Source of the DNA: Mycobacterium sp. ENV421
Lineage (GTDB): Bacteria; Actinomycetota; Actinomycetes; Mycobacteriales; Mycobacteriaceae
NCBI RefSeq assembly: GCF_002887815.1
Contig: NZ_PDHO01000012.1
Span: 62,001-126,000, forward strand
DNA length: 64,000 nt
Direction of reading: 5' to 3'
The translations under genes were made by a program, and so were the position numbers. A model generated the notes under the pieces. It did not search any database and was not told where the DNA came from. It saw only the letters and a list, made by a program, of their open reading frames with translations. How positions within the stretch are numbered: the first letter of the stretch is position 1; every line of letters starts with the position of its first letter. Shown piece after piece: positions 28,287 to 36,264 of the stretch.

Positions 28287-29540
28287 ATGAGTGATCCGGA
28301 CGTGCTCGACCTGTTCCCACCCGGCTCCCGGATGGCCGACGGCGTGCTGACCGTCGGGGGCTGCCGCCTCGATGACCTGGCTGCCGAATTCGGCACCCCG
28401 GTCATGGTGATCGCCGAGGACGCGGTGCGGCAGCGGGCCAGGGACTATCTCACGGCGTTCCGTAGCCGGTGGGCCCGAGCGGATGTGGCGTTCGCGTCGA
28501 AAGCATTCCCCTGCACAGCGATTCAGCGACTGGCCAGCGAGGAAGGGCTATTGCTCGACGTCGCCGGCGGGGGAGAGATCGCCACCGCCTTGGCTGCCGG
28601 TGCCGACCCGGCGCGGATGCTGTTGCACGGCAACGCCAAGACCGACGAAGAAATCGGTATGGCCGTCAGCAATGGGGTCGGCCTGATCGTTGTCGACAAC
28701 TTCGACGACATCGACCGACTGGAACGCATTGTCGAGCCGGGCAGCAGGCAGGCCTGCCTGGTGCGCGTCGTGCCTGGTATCGAAGCCGAGACCCACGCCG
28801 CGGTGGCGACCGGCCATGCCGGCTCAAAATTCGGTCTGCTGCCTGCGGATGCGCGGGTGGCGATCGAGAGGATTCGTCGCAGCCGGGTGTTGCGCTGCGA
28901 CGGGGTGCACACGCACGTCGGCTCGCAGTTGCTCGACGCCGAACAGCTCGCCGCCGCCGTGGCCCCGGTCGCCGAGCTGGGCAGCTTCGACGTATACGAC
29001 TTCGGGGGCGGCCTCGGGGTGCGCTACACCTACGCCGATCACCCGCCGACGGTGGACGCCTACGCCGACACCATGATCGAGAAGGCCCGCGGCCTGGTTC
29101 CCGCCGAGGCCCGCATCATCGTCGAGCCGGGGCGGTCGATGACCGCGTCGGCGGCCTGCACGGTCTACCGGGTGACCACCGTCAAACACGGGGTGGTCAC
29201 CCACGTCGCGGTCGACGGCGGGATGGGCGACAACCTCGAGGTGTCGCTGTACGGACAACGGTTCGAGGCGACCCTCGTCGACCGGATCGGTGGGGGAACC
29301 GACGTCACCGTCGTCGGCAGGCACTGCGAATCCGGCGACCAGCTGATCGATGGTGTCCCGCTTGACAATCCGGTGGTCGGGGATCTGTTGGCCGTCCCGG
29401 TCACCGGGGCGTACTGCTACACGATGTCCAACCAGTACAACGGGGCACGCCGCATCCCGGTGGTGTTCGCCGCGAACGGCGACGCAAGGCTCGTGGTACG
29501 CCGCGACACCTGGGCCGATCTGTTGGCCCGCGACGTGTGA
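28287..29540 (+). CDS. LysA-like PLP-dependent decarboxylase (fold type III)
   Basis: A 417-residue protein of the alanine-racemase/decarboxylase fold. PLP Lys in FASKAFPC near residue 72, HTHVGSQL, the phosphate-binding FGGGLGVRY, EPGRSM, the active-site Cys in CESGDQL, and GAYCYTMSNQYNG, the LysA-type C-terminal motif. Closest in pattern to diaminopimelate decarboxylase. The biosynthetic lysA is normally elsewhere, so this is probably a paralog recruited to the operon. Possible substrates: meso-diaminopimelate or another amino acid released from the imported compound. Starts immediately after the previous stop; last gene of the unit. Confidence 0.86.
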   Translation: MSDPDVLDLFPPGSRMADGVLTVGGCRLDDLAAEFGTPVMVIAEDAVRQRARDYLTAFRSRWARADVAFASKAFPCTAIQRLASEEGLLLDVAGGGEIATALAAGADPARMLLHGNAKTDEEIGMAVSNGVGLIVVDNFDDIDRLERIVEPGSRQACLVRVVPGIEAETHAAVATGHAGSKFGLLPADARVAIERIRRSRVLRCDGVHTHVGSQLLDAEQLAAAVAPVAELGSFDVYDFGGGLGVRYTYADHPPTVDAYADTMIEKARGLVPAEARIIVEPGRSMTASAACTVYRVTTVKHGVVTHVAVDGGMGDNLEVSLYGQRFEATLVDRIGGGTDVTVVGRHCESGDQLIDGVPLDNPVVGDLLAVPVTGAYCYTMSNQYNGARRIPVVFAANGDARLVVRRDTWADLLARDV

Positions 29541-29541
29541 G

Positions 29542-31101
29542 CTAAGCGGCCACCGTCTGCTCGGCCTCGGTCTCGTCGGCGTGCGCCTGCCTGCCCCCGA
29601 TGAACAGGGCCAGAACGGCGCCGACCAGGCAGACGATCACGGTGACGAAGAAGATCGAGCCGTACTGCATCGCGAAGGCGGTGCGGTAGCGCTCGGCCTC
29701 GCCGGCGATCTTGGCGGCCAGGCTGTTGCCGCCCGGGCTCGGCAGTGTGGCCAGGATCTGGTTGAACCGGTACAGGCCCCACGCGGAGAGCGCCGCGACG
29801 CCGATCAGCATGCCGGTCATGCGGGCCACCACGACGAGTGAGGAAGCGATGCCGTGCTGAGCAGGCGGCACCACCCGCAGTGCGGCTGAGGTGAGCGGGC
29901 CGATCACCAGACCCAGCCCGAAGCCGGCCAGTGCCAGGTCGGTGTCGATCACCGGCAGGGACACGAACCCGAAATCGTGGCGGGCGCCGGCCACATTGGT
30001 GCCCCAGTGTGACACCAGCAGGTATGCGCCCGAGGAGATCAGCATTCCGACGACGGCGACGATCCGGTCGCCGATCCGGGTGGCGACCCAGCCGCCGATG
30101 AGCGCTCCGACCGGCAGCGCGATCAGGAAGTGCAGCAGCAGGAACGCGGCCTGCGTCTGGTCCTTGCCCAGCACACCCTGGCCGAACAGTTCGACGTTGA
30201 CCAACGTCACCATCAACGCCGCTCCTGCGCACAGCGAGGTGCCCAACGAAGCCAGGAACGGCACGAACCGCACGCCCGCCGGTTCGATCAACCGGGTGCG
30301 GGCGAACCGCTCCCAGACGAAGAATGCGATGGCTGCGATGACAGCGCCGATCACGAGGATCAGGCCGTGCGGCGGAAGCAGCGTCTTGCCGTCGGGGTTC
30401 GGGTTGTACAGCCCGATCACGGCCAAGCCCAATGCGATCGCGAGCAGGATGCCGCCGATCAGATCGACCTTTTCGGGGTTCTCGCTGCGGTCATGGGAGG
30501 GCAGGCTGAAGTGGATCGCCACCATCGCGATCACGGTGAGCGGCACGTTGATCCAGAACACGTCCTGCCACTTGCCCAGCAGCAACACCACACCGATGCC
30601 ATAGAGCGGGCCGAGCACGCTGCCCAGCTCCTGGGCGGCGCCGATGCCGCCGAGCACCGCGGCGCGGCTGCGGGCAGCCCACAGGTCGGCCGCGAGTGCG
30701 AGCGTCACGGGCAGCAGGGCGCCTGCGGCGACGCCCTGGACGAGACGCCCGATCACCAGCATCGTCAGGTCGGTGGACAGCGCGGTCACCACCGAGCCGG
30801 CCGCGAACGTGACCAGCGACAGCTGCAGCATCAGCTTGCGCCCGAAGCGGTCGGACAGCCGGCCCAGCAGCGGCATCGCCGCGATGTAGCCCAGCATGTA
30901 CCAGGTGATGATCGGGGTGACTTGCTGGAGCTTGTTCACCGGGATGCCGACCGTCGACATGATGTCGACCATGATCGTGACCACGACATACGTGTCGAGC
31001 GCCCCGAGTAGAACGGCGAGGCTACCCGCACTGATCACGATCCGGCGGCTGCGGCCGGAGGTTCCAGCCCGGTGGGCGGCGGTGTCCAGAGACTCAGCCA
31101 T
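29542..31101 (-). CDS. p55: MFS transporter P55
   Basis: A 519-residue drug:H+ antiporter-type permease with fourteen hydrophobic segments. Motif A appears as [12 protein letters not shown] near residue 80, and [13 protein letters not shown] is the motif D1-like first-helix segment. It matches M. tuberculosis P55 (Rv1410c), which works with lipoprotein LprG in exporting triacylglycerides/lipoglycans and in intrinsic drug resistance. ATG 31101 is 11 bp after the lprG stop, the same operon order as in M. tuberculosis. In M. tuberculosis the pair directly follows ribD; here a 13-kb block lies between. Confidence 0.95.
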   Translation of the reverse strand: MAESLDTAAHRAGTSGRSRRIVISAGSLAVLLGALDTYVVVTIMVDIMSTVGIPVNKLQQVTPIITWYMLGYIAAMPLLGRLSDRFGRKLMLQLSLVTFAAGSVVTALSTDLTMLVIGRLVQGVAAGALLPVTLALAADLWAARSRAAVLGGIGAAQELGSVLGPLYGIGVVLLLGKWQDVFWINVPLTVIAMVAIHFSLPSHDRSENPEKVDLIGGILLAIALGLAVIGLYNPNPDGKTLLPPHGLILVIGAVIAAIAFFVWERFARTRLIEPAGVRFVPFLASLGTSLCAGAALMVTLVNVELFGQGVLGKDQTQAAFLLLHFLIALPVGALIGGWVATRIGDRIVAVVGMLISSGAYLLVSHWGTNVAGARHDFGFVSLPVIDTDLALAGFGLGLVIGPLTSAALRVVPPAQHGIASSLVVVARMTGMLIGVAALSAWGLYRFNQILATLPSPGGNSLAAKIAGEAERYRTAFAMQYGSIFFVTVIVCLVGAVLALFIGGRQAHADETEAEQTVAA

Positions 31102-31112
31102 CACCGGGCCCG

Positions 31113-31811
31113 TCAGACGGCGGGCTTGGTGACGGTGACCGGCTTGTCCCACTCCGACAGCGTGATCTGGATGCTGCTGCCGTTACCGGTGTCGGCCTTG
31201 GCCTGGACCAGCTGATGCGGATCAGCCTTCTGGATCCAGACGGTGGCGGGCAGTGGGCTGGTTGCCTTGAGCGGGATCAGCTTGTTCATGGCGTCGGCGC
31301 TGACCTTGCCGGTGATGCGGATGGTGTCCACACCGTTGATGGTCTCGCTGGCCTCCGACTTGGCGTCGGTGATGGAGGCGAGCCAGTTGGCCAGCCCGTT
31401 GTCCGGGTTGAGGACCACCGAGGGGTCGTAGATGTCCTTGGCCGGGCCCATGTCGAGCCAGTTGTTGGGGGTCAGCGCGGCGTAGAGGGTGCCGTCGAGC
31501 ACGACCAGCTGGATGTCGACGTCCGAGCCGCCCATCGAGATGGTCGAGTTCCCGGACACCGCGGTGGCGGGCACGTTGGTCAGGTCGCCGGAGAGCTTCT
31601 TGACGGGCAGACCCTCGATCTTGCCGCCGACGGTGATGTCGAGGTGGGCGCTCTTGAGGGCCTTGGTGACCTGGATGGACTGCTGCAGCAGCCCGGCGGC
31701 CTCCGGTAGCGGCTCGGAGGGCTTCGACGAGGACGAGCAGCCCGCGACGAACAGGGCTGCTGTTGCGAGGAGGGCGGCGAGGACGGCGAACATTCGGCGG
31801 CGCGTCTGCAT
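31113..31811 (-). CDS. lprG: Lipoprotein LprG
   Basis: A 232-residue lipoprotein: signal peptide with lipobox LFVAGC (lipidated Cys about 25), then the LppX/LprG-like lipid-binding fold with [33 protein letters not shown] and [19 protein letters not shown]. LprG carries triacylated glycolipids across the periplasm and presents them to P55, encoded immediately downstream. Length and order match Rv1411c-Rv1410c. Confidence 0.95.
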   Translation of the reverse strand: MQTRRRMFAVLAALLATAALFVAGCSSSSKPSEPLPEAAGLLQQSIQVTKALKSAHLDITVGGKIEGLPVKKLSGDLTNVPATAVSGNSTISMGGSDVDIQLVVLDGTLYAALTPNNWLDMGPAKDIYDPSVVLNPDNGLANWLASITDAKSEASETINGVDTIRITGKVSADAMNKLIPLKATSPLPATVWIQKADPHQLVQAKADTGNGSSIQITLSEWDKPVTVTKPAV

Positions 31812-31941
31812 AGGAGCATCGTAGAGGGTCGGGGTGACCAGACCTGCGGCGCCGGGCTGAACCCAGTCCGCGTTATGCGCTGTGAACTGCAGATTTAGTG
31901 GACCTAAGCGAGTGTCGTCACGGCCGGGCTAGATTGGGCGC

Positions 31942-32541
31942 GTGTTCACCGGAATCGTCGAGGAACTGGGTGAGATCGTCGGCAAGGATGAGCTGGCCGA
32001 CTCGGCGCGGTTTGTGATCCGCGGCCCGGTCGTGACCGCGGATGCCCGGCACGGCGACTCGATCGCCGTGAACGGTGTCTGCCTGACAGTCGTCGAGGTG
32101 CTGCCCGGCGGGCAGTTCAGTGCCGACGTGATGGCCGAGACGCTCAACCGGTCCAGCCTGGCCGCCGTCGATGTCGGAAGTGCGGTGAACCTGGAACGCG
32201 CCGCTGCGGTCAACAGCCGGCTCGGCGGTCATATCGTCCAGGGCCACGTCGACGGGACCGGCCGCGTCGTCAGCCGCGCACCGTCCGAGCACTGGGAGAT
32301 CGTGCGGATCGCGCTGCCGCCGGAGCTGTCGCGGTATGTGGTGGAAAAGGGCTCGATCACCGTCGACGGCATCTCCCTGACGGTGTCCGGGTTGGGTGAC
32401 GACTTCTTCGAGGTATCCCTGATCCCCACCACGCTGGCGCTCACCACACTCGGTCGTGCGGCGGTCGACACGCCGGTGAACCTCGAAGTCGATGTCATCG
32501 CGAAATACGTGGAACGTTTGCTCGCCGACCGCAGTCGATGA
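31942..32541 (+). CDS. ribE: Riboflavin synthase alpha chain
   Basis: A 199-residue protein made of two tandem lumazine-binding domains: MFTGIVEELGEI (GTG start) with SIAVNGVCLTV, then GGHIVQGHVDGTG with GSITVDGISLTVSG. It dismutates two 6,7-dimethyl-8-ribityllumazine molecules into riboflavin plus the pyrimidine precursor. The gene corresponds to Rv1412 (called ribC there). Divergent from lprG, with a 130-bp gap in which I see no FMN riboswitch core. Confidence 0.95.
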   Translation: MFTGIVEELGEIVGKDELADSARFVIRGPVVTADARHGDSIAVNGVCLTVVEVLPGGQFSADVMAETLNRSSLAAVDVGSAVNLERAAAVNSRLGGHIVQGHVDGTGRVVSRAPSEHWEIVRIALPPELSRYVVEKGSITVDGISLTVSGLGDDFFEVSLIPTTLALTTLGRAAVDTPVNLEVDVIAKYVERLLADRSR

Positions 32542-32553
32542 CGCCGTGGTGTG

Positions 32554-32571
32554 ACTAATCGATTGATTAGT
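32554..32571. promoter_or_regulatory. AT-rich inverted repeat after ribE
   Basis: ACTAATC, loop GATT, GATTAGT: a perfect 7-bp stem 12 bp after the ribE stop. No T-tract follows. It may be a weak terminator for ribE or an operator for the repeat-protein gene. The surrounding gap 32542-32793 is unusually AT-rich for this chromosome and holds further short palindromes (GACTAGTC; CTGATC...GATCAG). Confidence 0.45.
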
Positions 32572-32674
32572 ACGGACATTTGCTGCGCAATTAGACAGAA
32601 CTGAGGCAAAACCGCTACTGATCTATCGAATTCGCTGATCAGAGACTAGTCAATCTAGCTGACGAAATTGTCCT

Positions 32675-32706
32675 TGGCGAAAATGCCGGGCGATGTTAGG
32701 TTGCGG
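32675..32706 (+). promoter_or_regulatory. Upstream element shared by the repeat-protein genes (copy 1)
   Basis: TGGCGAAAA (32675-32683) and ATGTTAGGTTGCGG (32693-32706), 88 bp before the first repeat-protein start. The same two boxes at nearly the same spacing precede the second gene (36157-36189), although the surrounding non-coding DNA differs. A common promoter or regulator site is the simplest reading. The transcription start is unknown. Confidence 0.5.
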
Positions 32707-32793
32707 AAAGCATGTAACGCTGAGTCTCTCCCAAGCAATGTGTGTGAGCCGCGTCACGCAAGTGTCGGCACGCCTCGATAGTTCGGAGGATCG

Positions 32794-35700
32794 GTGAGTT
32801 CTCATAAGCGCGTCGGTCGCCACCGGAAGCGGGCGGCCCGCCATCGCAAACGGGTCGCTCGCAATCGGCAGCGCGCGGCTCGCAATGGAATCCTCGCAGC
32901 GGCGGTAGGGGTGGGGCTCGCGGTCGCGACGGGTCAGGGAGTGGCGTCGGCCGCCACCGATGGCGGTTCCCCGGATTCCGGATCCAAGGCCAGTTCAGCG
33001 AGTGATGCGGGACCTTCTTCGAAACCGACGCGCGCGACCACAACCGCCGGATCTGCGCGCACGCGTCTCTCGGCCAAACAATCGTCAGCAACTCCCAAAC
33101 CTTCTTCTGCCAAAAGCGGCGCTACGTCGACCGTCGCAACCGTGACGACCACAGCAACCGCGACGACCACACCGACCGCGACGACCACAGCCGCAACGAC
33201 TAGCCCCGCGAGCGACGACCAGAGTCCCGTCGATAGTGCGCCTACCCCGACGACTCCTGCCGCGCCTGTGGTGAAAACCGGTGCGACCGTTGAAACTGCT
33301 GCGACCGTTGAAACTGCTGCGACCACTGAAACTGCTGCGACCGTTGAAACTGTCACCGCCCCAATGCAACTCGAGAAATCAACAACGGCCGCTATCAAAC
33401 CTGCCGCCGCGGCTGAGACTCCCGCAGCGGGGTCGGCGGCCTGGTACTTCATGGGGGTGCTGACCAGGGCGGTCGACCGCCTCGCTGGTTGGCCCGGCTT
33501 GCCGCACAACTTCGTCACGGCGGCCAACTACGTAACCGACCAGAACCTCGACGCTCTCGATAATCAGCTCGACGCGTTGGTCACCACTGCGGTCGCGGGC
33601 AGCCCGGCCCGGTGGATTCCCGACCTGTCCAGCATCCTGGGCCTTTTCGTCAAGCCCGCGATTCCCATCTATACGTTCTCGGACACGCTCAACGCGTGGG
33701 GCGACTTCCTCAATCGGATCGTGCCTCCGTTCAACATCTCCCCGGGCGCGGGCACCTTCGGCGTCATCACGCAGTACAAGATCATGGGCGCTGCCGTGGT
33801 CGGCACAGCGACGGTGTTGACCGATATGCTCAATGGTGTCTACGACCCGGCCCAGTGGGAGATCGACGTCATCAAGTCGACCACCGGCGCCGATGTCACC
33901 AGGGCTGACCTGACCAACTCCACCACCCTCGAAACCAAGATCGCTGCGGCGCAGGCGGCTGCAATTTTGACCCTGGGGCTCAGCGACGGTGGTGCGTACT
34001 ACGATCCGACACGGGCATGGAACATAACGCTGCCGACTTGGACCGCCGCGCAGGTCAATCCGTTCACAGTCGTGGCGTACGTCGCGTTGGTCGCCATGTA
34101 CAAGCGGTTCGAGGAAATTGCCGTTGCGACCGCATTCACTACGAGCACGACGTACGACAGTTGGCTCTACACACTGAGTTTAGGCGGCGATAGCTCGCGC
34201 TCGGAGTACGCGGCGGGCACGTTTCATGCAGTTGATCCCGATGGCAGATCAGTCGACTTCGGGACCTCGCTGCTCGGGACATTCACCTCGGCAGGTGGCG
34301 GGCTGGTCACCATCAACACCAGCGACGGTGGATTCACCTACACGAACACGCTTCCGGGCGCAGCGTTCTTTCACCGGGCTACATCGGAAAACGAGGCCGA
34401 CAGATACGACACCGTGGACATTCCGGTGACGTCCGCGGACGGCGTCAGGTACACCGCCACATTCAGTATCAAGATCATCGACGGATCCAATAGTGCCCCA
34501 ACGGTTTCCGGCACCTCTGTCGGCGGCGCCGATGGGCTGGGCGTGGTCCGGGGCGCCGTCACTGGCAGCGACTCAGACGGCGACACGTTGACGTATTCGC
34601 TGGTCGACTCCTCGGTCAATGGTCTCACTGGAAACTCCGCGTACACCAAAAATGGTGCGGGCAACGGTGGCATCATCACCCTCAATCCGACCACCGGCGA
34701 CTACACCTATATCTCGACAACGACGGCTAGCAACACGCAGAGCTTCCAGGTGCAAATATCGGACGGTCACGGCGGGAGCGTCGTCTCGACCGTTACCGTG
34801 CCGAATACCACCACCACGCTCACGCCGGCCAATGTCGATACCTCCACGCAGTATGTCGTCACCGGCTCGGTTCCAGTACCCGGCGGTGACGCTGGAATCT
34901 TCACCAGCTATGCGCTCGGCGCCGCGCCGGCGAAGGGCACCGTGACGTCGTTCAGTCCGACCACCGGCGCATTCACCTACACCCGAAACGTGAGCCTTGG
35001 CCACACCACGACGCCTGATGACGTGGTCACCGTGATCGCCACCGACGCCACCGGGCGCACAGTGACATTGCAAATGGCTGTGCAGCCGACGGTACCCAAC
35101 GCGGTGCCCGTGGTGGTCTCGGCCACGACGGATGTGGGGAACGGGAGTTCGGCGAGGTGGGGCCTTAACACCAGTACGTGGACGCAGACCACCACCGGGA
35201 AGATCACGGCGACCGACGGTGACAGCGACGCACTCAGTTACTCGTTGGTGAATCCGACGACATATGCCCCAATCACCACTACCGCCAACGGTGGAACAGT
35301 GAGCTTTAGTGCTGATGGGTCGTACATCTACACCATCCAGAAAGATAAGGCGTACTTCCACACCGCCGCCAGGATCGGCGCCAGCGGCGCGTCGGTGAGC
35401 GACACCTTCACTGTCGCGGTGAGTGACGGATTTGGTGGAGTTGCGTACACCACCGTGACTATGGCCATCTACGGCGTGAACAGCACGCCCACGATGAGCA
35501 CTGGAAGCCCGGTGTGTGCTTTTGCCCTCTGCACCGTGGGCGGAATCAATGTCAGCGATCTCGATGGTGACCTCGACGGATACTTCACGCTGCCCACATC
35601 AAATGACGGCACCGGTCGGGCCTGGTACACCCTGACGGCGGGATCCATGACCATCTGGGGTGGAGACGGAGTCGGAACGACCACCATCAGTTGGGGCGGC

Positions 35701-35853
35701 AATACCAACGGACTCGGCACGCAAGTGACCGTTACCAACCGGCTGACGATCTACGACGGCTACTACCGGGTCAGCAACGGCATCGTCGACACCAGCTATC
35801 CGAGTCGTGTGTGGAAAGAATGGACCAGCTCCGGCACCACCACCGGCAACTAG
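32794..35853 (+). CDS. Secreted VCBS/cadherin-like repeat protein 1
   Basis: A 1019-residue protein, first of three tandem paralogs. Residues 1-32 are a highly basic Arg/His/Lys n-region, 33-53 a hydrophobic core, with probable cleavage after VASA. Residues 54-215 are a Thr/Ala/Ser-rich linker containing four 18-bp repeats. A helical conserved domain follows (about 216-430: RLAGWPG, FSDTLNAWGDFLNRIVPPF). From about 435 to 890 there are Ig-like/VCBS-type repeats with calcium-type DSDGDTLTYSL turns and SDGHGG/SDGFGG edges; the C-terminal domain ends with a YDGYYRVSNG motif. No LPXTG or C-terminal membrane anchor. Start GTG 32794 with GGAGGATCG. Probably a surface or matrix adhesin; not experimentally known. 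Confidence 0.8.
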   Translation: MSSHKRVGRHRKRAARHRKRVARNRQRAARNGILAAAVGVGLAVATGQGVASAATDGGSPDSGSKASSASDAGPSSKPTRATTTAGSARTRLSAKQSSATPKPSSAKSGATSTVATVTTTATATTTPTATTTAATTSPASDDQSPVDSAPTPTTPAAPVVKTGATVETAATVETAATTETAATVETVTAPMQLEKSTTAAIKPAAAAETPAAGSAAWYFMGVLTRAVDRLAGWPGLPHNFVTAANYVTDQNLDALDNQLDALVTTAVAGSPARWIPDLSSILGLFVKPAIPIYTFSDTLNAWGDFLNRIVPPFNISPGAGTFGVITQYKIMGAAVVGTATVLTDMLNGVYDPAQWEIDVIKSTTGADVTRADLTNSTTLETKIAAAQAAAILTLGLSDGGAYYDPTRAWNITLPTWTAAQVNPFTVVAYVALVAMYKRFEEIAVATAFTTSTTYDSWLYTLSLGGDSSRSEYAAGTFHAVDPDGRSVDFGTSLLGTFTSAGGGLVTINTSDGGFTYTNTLPGAAFFHRATSENEADRYDTVDIPVTSADGVRYTATFSIKIIDGSNSAPTVSGTSVGGADGLGVVRGAVTGSDSDGDTLTYSLVDSSVNGLTGNSAYTKNGAGNGGIITLNPTTGDYTYISTTTASNTQSFQVQISDGHGGSVVSTVTVPNTTTTLTPANVDTSTQYVVTGSVPVPGGDAGIFTSYALGAAPAKGTVTSFSPTTGAFTYTRNVSLGHTTTPDDVVTVIATDATGRTVTLQMAVQPTVPNAVPVVVSATTDVGNGSSARWGLNTSTWTQTTTGKITATDGDSDALSYSLVNPTTYAPITTTANGGTVSFSADGSYIYTIQKDKAYFHTAARIGASGASVSDTFTVAVSDGFGGVAYTTVTMAIYGVNSTPTMSTGSPVCAFALCTVGGINVSDLDGDLDGYFTLPTSNDGTGRAWYTLTAGSMTIWGGDGVGTTTISWGGNTNGLGTQVTVTNRLTIYDGYYRVSNGIVDTSYPSRVWKEWTSSGTTTGN
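33283..33354 (+). repeat. Four 18-bp tandem repeats inside repeat protein 1
   Basis: GCGACCGTTGAAACTGCT occurs at 33283-33300 and 33301-33318, with a 2-base variant at 33319-33336 and another at 33337-33354. It encodes ATVETA-type six-residue units in the linker. The copies are in frame, so copy-number change would alter linker length only. Confidence 0.9.
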
Positions 35854-36052
35854 CGCTCAGCTGACCGCGTGCCGATATGGGGGGCGGTCATCGCACCGAT
35901 ACCACGCACAGCGGGGCAACGCGGCTGTGCCGTTAACCCAGCTGAGCGGCTTGTCTCGTCTCAACCGTCGTCAACACTGTCCTTCTCAGCGGAAGCGCTA
36001 GAAGCGCCACCGCCCCACAGGTCTTTCGACTGTGTTAATTTGCTGCATCTTT

Positions 36053-36076
36053 GACGCTGTGCACTCGCACAGCGTC
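36053..36076. terminator. 10-bp perfect hairpin between repeat genes 1 and 2
   Basis: GACGCTGTGC (36053-36062), loop ACTC, GCACAGCGTC (36067-36076), 200 bp after repeat gene 1 and 190 bp before repeat gene 2. It is followed by GAAAAACG rather than a T-tract. Candidate U-less terminator or protein-binding site. A longer-range 10-bp inverted repeat (35854-35863 with 35939-35948) also lies just after the repeat gene 1 stop. Confidence 0.5.
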
Positions 36077-36156
36077 GAAAAACGACACGTTAGTGCCCCT
36101 TAGGGCATAAAGTGCCAGGTGAAAGAGCTCTTCGCAAATTTGACTGAAACAAGCTG

Positions 36157-36189
36157 TGGCAAAAACCTGTGAGCCATGTTACGTTGCGG
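36157..36189 (+). promoter_or_regulatory. Upstream element shared by the repeat-protein genes (copy 2)
   Basis: TGGCAAAAA (36157-36165) and ATGTTACGTTGCGG (36176-36189), 76 bp before the second repeat-protein start. Matches copy 1 in both boxes and nearly in spacing. Further downstream both leaders also share a CGTCACG...GTGTCGG stretch before the ribosome binding site. Confidence 0.5.
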
Positions 36190-36264
36190 GTCACTCAAAG
36201 TGGCGTACGTCTCCCACACAGTAAGGTGCGAGCCCCGTCACGTAGGACAGTGTCGGGAGATCGT

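Noticed and set aside
33085..33369. Minus-strand frames with FNGRSS repeats opposite repeat protein 1 (and similar WTIRTERSSR repeats opposite repeat protein 2)
   Set aside because: They are the antisense reading of the tandem repeats, lack ribosome binding sites and have no independent coding signal.
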